Positions 59,843 through 64,000 of a DNA stretch of 64,000 bases are shown here, piece by piece (positions within the stretch are counted from its first letter, which is position 1; each line of letters opens with the position of its first letter). The position numbers and the translations under genes were made by a program. Source of the DNA: Galbula dea (lineage: Eukaryota > Chordata > Aves > Piciformes > Galbulidae); the NCBI GenBank assembly GCA_013399015.1, contig VWZX01008936.1:3800327-3864326 (forward strand), in the 5' to 3' direction. The notes beneath the pieces were generated by a model that had not been told where the DNA came from, searched no databases, and worked only from the letters and a program-made list of their open reading frames with translations.

Positions 59843-62800
59843 TTACTCTAGCTGAGTACATGAACCTTCCATCAGGCTAGAAAACATAAGAGTTTGTAGA
59901 GCTGAAAAATATCAGTGCTGCAAAAAGAACAATGTTGATCATTGAGACAACATTTGGAGAGACTAATTCTAATCAGCAAAGAAATGAAATAGTAGGGGGG
60001 CTAGTGTCTCTGTAACCAGTACAAGACAATTAAGTAGAATCATGGAAGAAGAGATTTAAGAGGGAGTAAAGACAATGTGAGAAAAGGAGCAGTGGGCTGT
60101 GAATTAGCACTTTGAAAAGCTGTTGAAAAGAAAATACTTCTGGGAGCTGAAGAAGGGCCTAAAATTGGCTAAAGAGTTTTGGGGACCTTTGTGCCTGTTA
60201 TCAATGCAACATCAAGATGCATCACTCAACAACAGTTCATGGCTGAGGACCCTGGGAGGAAGGAGGCTTAATTGCATTTTGAATGCAGAGAAAGGTGAAG
60301 TAAGCTAAATCTTATCTTTCTCCCATACAATTCCTACCTGCTAGCAGTTTATTCCTCAGCACACACAGAGGTTTTTGTGTTCCCTCACAAGATGCCCAGG
60401 CATGGTCATTGGTGCAGTATAGTACATCTTTTCTGGACAAATACTTCTGGGTGCATTAGAACACAGAAGATCTTTGGTGCACCTAGCCCTGGTTGGATTT
60501 TCACAAAATCATTAACTCAAAGTAGTAAGTATCCAATAGCTTCTAGCAATTCCACTAAACACCTATTTGCACTAAGTGTATTTACACAACTGACTGCAAG
60601 TGCCCCAAACAGTGATCACTACTTCATGGGTCAGACAGCAGGATGTGTGAACACATACAGGAGGACAGATCACGATGGTATGGCTCTGGGAGTCTTTTCT
60701 ATTAACAGGATGAGCACTTGGTTCAGACTGTGTTTGCTCAAGCTTCCGGACATATTCTCATCAAACATGCTCATATGACTAATGGGAGCTGTACCAGAGT
60801 GTGTCCCATGCAGTCATTAATCTAATTTGTTAAGGCATTCTCACACTACTAACCTGGCATGCATCTGTCTAGCTACCATGTAATCATTTACATAGTTACA
60901 CAGCACCAAACAAGCCAAGACCATTCAAACATTTCTGACCATTTCTCTAGTCAGTTCCAACCATAAAGTAACTCAGCCAGTTCCAATTATAAAAAAAAAC
61001 CTACTTTGTCTGGGCTTTCATTGCTTATAGTGACGATTAAATAAGTTGTTTTAGAGTAGCAGTGTTATGGCCACTGAGTGGAAAACTCACAATAGTCTCA
61101 GAGCCAACTTTCTTTGCCAGGTAGCCATTATACCATTTCCTCTGAGCTGTGAACACTTTAACACTTGCAGGTGCATCTGGATCATTGTGTTCAAGAGACA
61201 CATATTTCTGCATCTCACTGACCCCTGTCATCAAGCTGAGAATTACCAAGTTGGTGGTTTTAACTATAGGACAGTCATTTTTAGAATGTGGGAAATGTGG
61301 TTCCTTTTTTCAATAAAGGAAGCCTAAGTAATTCTGTAATGCCATGAAGACCAAAACCTGCATACACTTTTATTTTAACCCCTTACCTAATTTCAGCTTT
61401 CGAAGTTCTGATCTCCTAATAATTGTATTAAAATCACAAAGCTTTTAAGCAACCAACTCCATCTAGAGGACTTGTTTTCCTGACAATGAGGCCAAATTCC
61501 CCAAAGCAGAACACTGTACTTGAAAGTTTTCTTGAGACTATAAGAATGTGCTGTGCCTCCTTCTGTCTGCTCAATAATTTGCTACTACACATTACTACTG
61601 TATATGGAATTTGGCAGCATTGATTACATGTTGAATAGCCACTAGATTCAGTCTGACATTGAGAAAAGTTCTGCCTTGCTGGAATATCTATTTTTGCATT
61701 TAGATTTTCATCTGCCACTGGCTTGCTGTAGGTTGCCATGTAGCTGGTTTCTATCAGGAAGCCTGCAACTGCAGGCTTTGACAGAAGTAGACCAACAAGC
61801 CTCTGGTGGAATTGTTCTCATTGATGAGCAGTCTAGAAGAATGCCTCTTTTAAATCATTCCTTCATAAAATGTTTGCATGGCCATTAGGAGAGCTAGCGA
61901 GGCAGCAGGAAACCTCATGGTTTGGGCTGTTGCTGATGCTTGTTATCATTCCGGTCCTATCTGCTTCAGTCAGTACTAGAACACTGAAGTGCAGGCCAGA
62001 ACAGGCACCAGGAGTTCAGTGAAAACAAAAGCTGAACACAATGATCTTGTGGAAGAAACTGGGAACTATCTGCATAGCTGTGGCCAAACCTCTGGCCATA
62101 CAAGCTACCCATACAAGACTTCCAAAGCAACAAGTTATTTAACACATGCCTTAGGAAACCAACAGATGTATGGGAGATCCAAGATCAGATAATCAGTTCA
62201 CCACTGATCCATAGATAAGGTTCAGATATGTAAATGCTAAACCACTCAGGTCCTAGGACAACCTGGAAGTATCAATTTTAGCAGCAGCCATGAGTACTAG
62301 TACATCATGTCGTTCCTTGTGCACCAACCGGAGCACCTTGCTGAAAGGCTTACAGTGCTCTCGAGCTGGGGTAGCCAATCTTCTGGTCCTCCTGAGTCAG
62401 TATGGTGCCTCTTGTCTGGTATCTGAACAGCACTCTCTCCTATATCACGTTTAAGATCAGTAAGGGTTTTTAAGCCAGAATCCCTCGTTAAACAAAAGGA
62501 ATATTGTCAGTGTTTTTTGAGGTTCAGAGACACTGGACCTTGCCACCTCCAGACCAAACAGTTAAATATGTGGGCATTTCAGGCATGAGCTGTTTCTCAG
62601 ATATGGCTTTAAGGATGATGGCAGGTGTGATTTCAGGTGGATGAAAAAGAGAAGAATTAAGCCAACTAAATTGATTGCCTGAATACTTCCTAGTACATCC
62701 CAGGAAAATCAAGTTCTAGTCTGAATGAAGTGTCAGGGAGACTAGAAACCTTGCTAATATCATACCTACACAAAGTCACTGATTTGAATTAAAGCAATAG

Positions 62801-64000
62801 CTGACAACAATACTTTAAATTTACCAAGCTCTTTATAGCTGGATTTTTAACTGAACTTAGTCTAAACCTAAGTCTGACCACCCAAATTTGTGGTAAAACT
62901 TCCACTGACAATTGCAGAAGCAAGCTGAGGCCTCACACAAACCTTTTTTTAAAGAATTTTTAGACTTTCACCTCCCTGCTTTAGAACACTTTGCAAGCAC
63001 ATACACCTCAGAGGTTTTATATGGCTGGTGAGTAAGATAAAACATATCAGGAAGAAATAATTAGTTTTAAACCACAGAAGAGATCTGCATCAGAGCTAGA
63101 AATTGGACTCAGCACTTGATATCCTGTTCTCTATGGCCTAGGAAAGTCTTCTCATTGAGCTTTCTAGTCCACAAGGCAGAAAGCAGTTAGAGTTGTTTGT
63201 TTGTAAAGAAAACTGTCCATGGCAGTACTTGTGGCAATATCGTTTTCATTTCCTTATTACAAAAGGGAAGATAATTTAAAGCTTAGTCAGGCAGACTTCA
63301 AGTGCTCAATGCACTTTTAAGTAGAGATCGTAGGAACTGTAAAAAAACTAACGTTTTGTCAGATCCTTTCAGCTGTAACAGTCAAGCATTTAAGGAGAAA
63401 AAAAATCAACACAGGTATACAGAAAACATTTCAAGTTTCCTTACAGTTTTATGTTACAGAAATTAGGAAGACAAATAGATTCTTCTCCATAAAATGCTTA
63501 ACATTCTCTCTGAAAAAAAAAATGTGTAAGTACACAGCTGATTTTCAGCATGTGACTTCTGATAAATGTCAGTTCTTTGGGAAAATGAAGAAACGGTGTA
63601 TTTTTCCTTTTTTTTTTTCTTAAAAAATAAAAAAGAAGAAAAAGATAAATTAAACAGTGGCAAAATGACATTGAAACAGATTTCAGGAAATGTATTTTCT
63701 TCTCCAGTGTTACATTCCAAGATATTTTTAGATCACAGATATTCAAAACAGATTCCCATACAATTCTTAATCAGTTACAGTATCCACCAGGGTTAGTGGT
63801 TCCTAACATGTGGCAAAAAATACAATATTTCTAACTCAAGCCATGTTGTGCTGATATTTTACCAGCATTCCTCATGCTATTGTTACAATTTCACTAGTTT
63901 CACAGCATTTGATTCTTGCCAAATGCAAGAACATAATATCTCCCTTTCTGATATTAACAGCAAGCAGTATTATTGTAAGAACCATGATCCTTTTCATCCC
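59843..64000. other. Noncoding unique sequence
   Basis: No gene was recognised. The 133-codon frame at 60377-60778 has no identifiable domain. A modest rise in CpG and complexity occurs at 62300-62490. The palindrome at 61759 lies here. Confidence 0.55.
61759..61778. repeat. Near-perfect palindrome, 9-bp arms
   Basis: AAGCCTGCA and TGCAGGCTT are exact reverse complements separated by the two bases AC. Confidence 0.97.

Noticed and set aside
60377..60778. 133-codon plus-strand open frame
   Set aside because: No recognisable domain or exon context. This length is not surprising in 64 kb searched in six frames.
1..64000. tRNA genes, conserved microRNAs, CRISPR arrays, operons
   Set aside because: Scanning for B-box-like GGTTCGA words, a set of common vertebrate microRNA seeds, spaced direct repeats and bacterial gene layout gave nothing supportable.

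Overview
The window looks like AT-rich, CpG-poor noncoding DNA from a bird nuclear genome. The evidence for a bird is the repeat content: several CR1 LINE 3' ends with the typical avian terminus, and two solo LTRs of the avian ERVL-like type, each flanked by 5-bp target-site duplications. The LTR style suits a neoavian bird, but the species cannot be read from sequence alone. No bacterial or phage gene organisation is present.

I recognise no intact protein-coding gene. The longest open frames (113 to 147 codons at 48091-48534, 60377-60778, 54753-55136, 56185-56562, 49508-49867 and 54399-54740) match no family I know. Those at 54753-55136 and 49508-49867 lie inside repeats. The one recognisable coding relic is a decayed piece of CR1 reverse transcriptase at 24845-25066. 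The window is best read as intergenic or intronic sequence.

Layout: 1-5 kb is unique sequence with simple runs. A CR1 3' fragment lies near 5.05-5.25 kb. From 5.3 to 24.7 kb the DNA is mostly unique, with a pyrimidine-rich tract at 9.2-9.7 kb, a perfect 20-bp palindrome at 18.85 kb, ancient SINE-like fragments, and a 19.9-20.8 kb segment that stands out for two octamer motifs and a compact CpG cluster. An internally deleted CR1 occupies 24.69-25.53 kb and contains a 28-bp inverted CR1 tail. A solo LTR lies at 28.60-28.84 kb. Two related GC-rich repeats lie at 31.0-31.45 and 49.5-49.9 kb. Putative conserved noncoding patches are at 31.8-32.1 and 33.4-33.7 kb. A G-quadruplex motif is at 34.8 kb, an old CR1-like fragment at 51.4 kb and a minus-strand solo LTR at 54.76-55.13 kb. 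A TATA box, start codon and splice-donor arrangement lies at 57.39-57.48 kb, followed by three CR1 tails at 58.9 and 59.8 kb.

There are no co-operating genes to describe. The points most worth checking are the CpG and octamer segment, the possible first exon at 57.4 kb, the 28-bp inverted CR1 tail and the shared GC-rich repeat.
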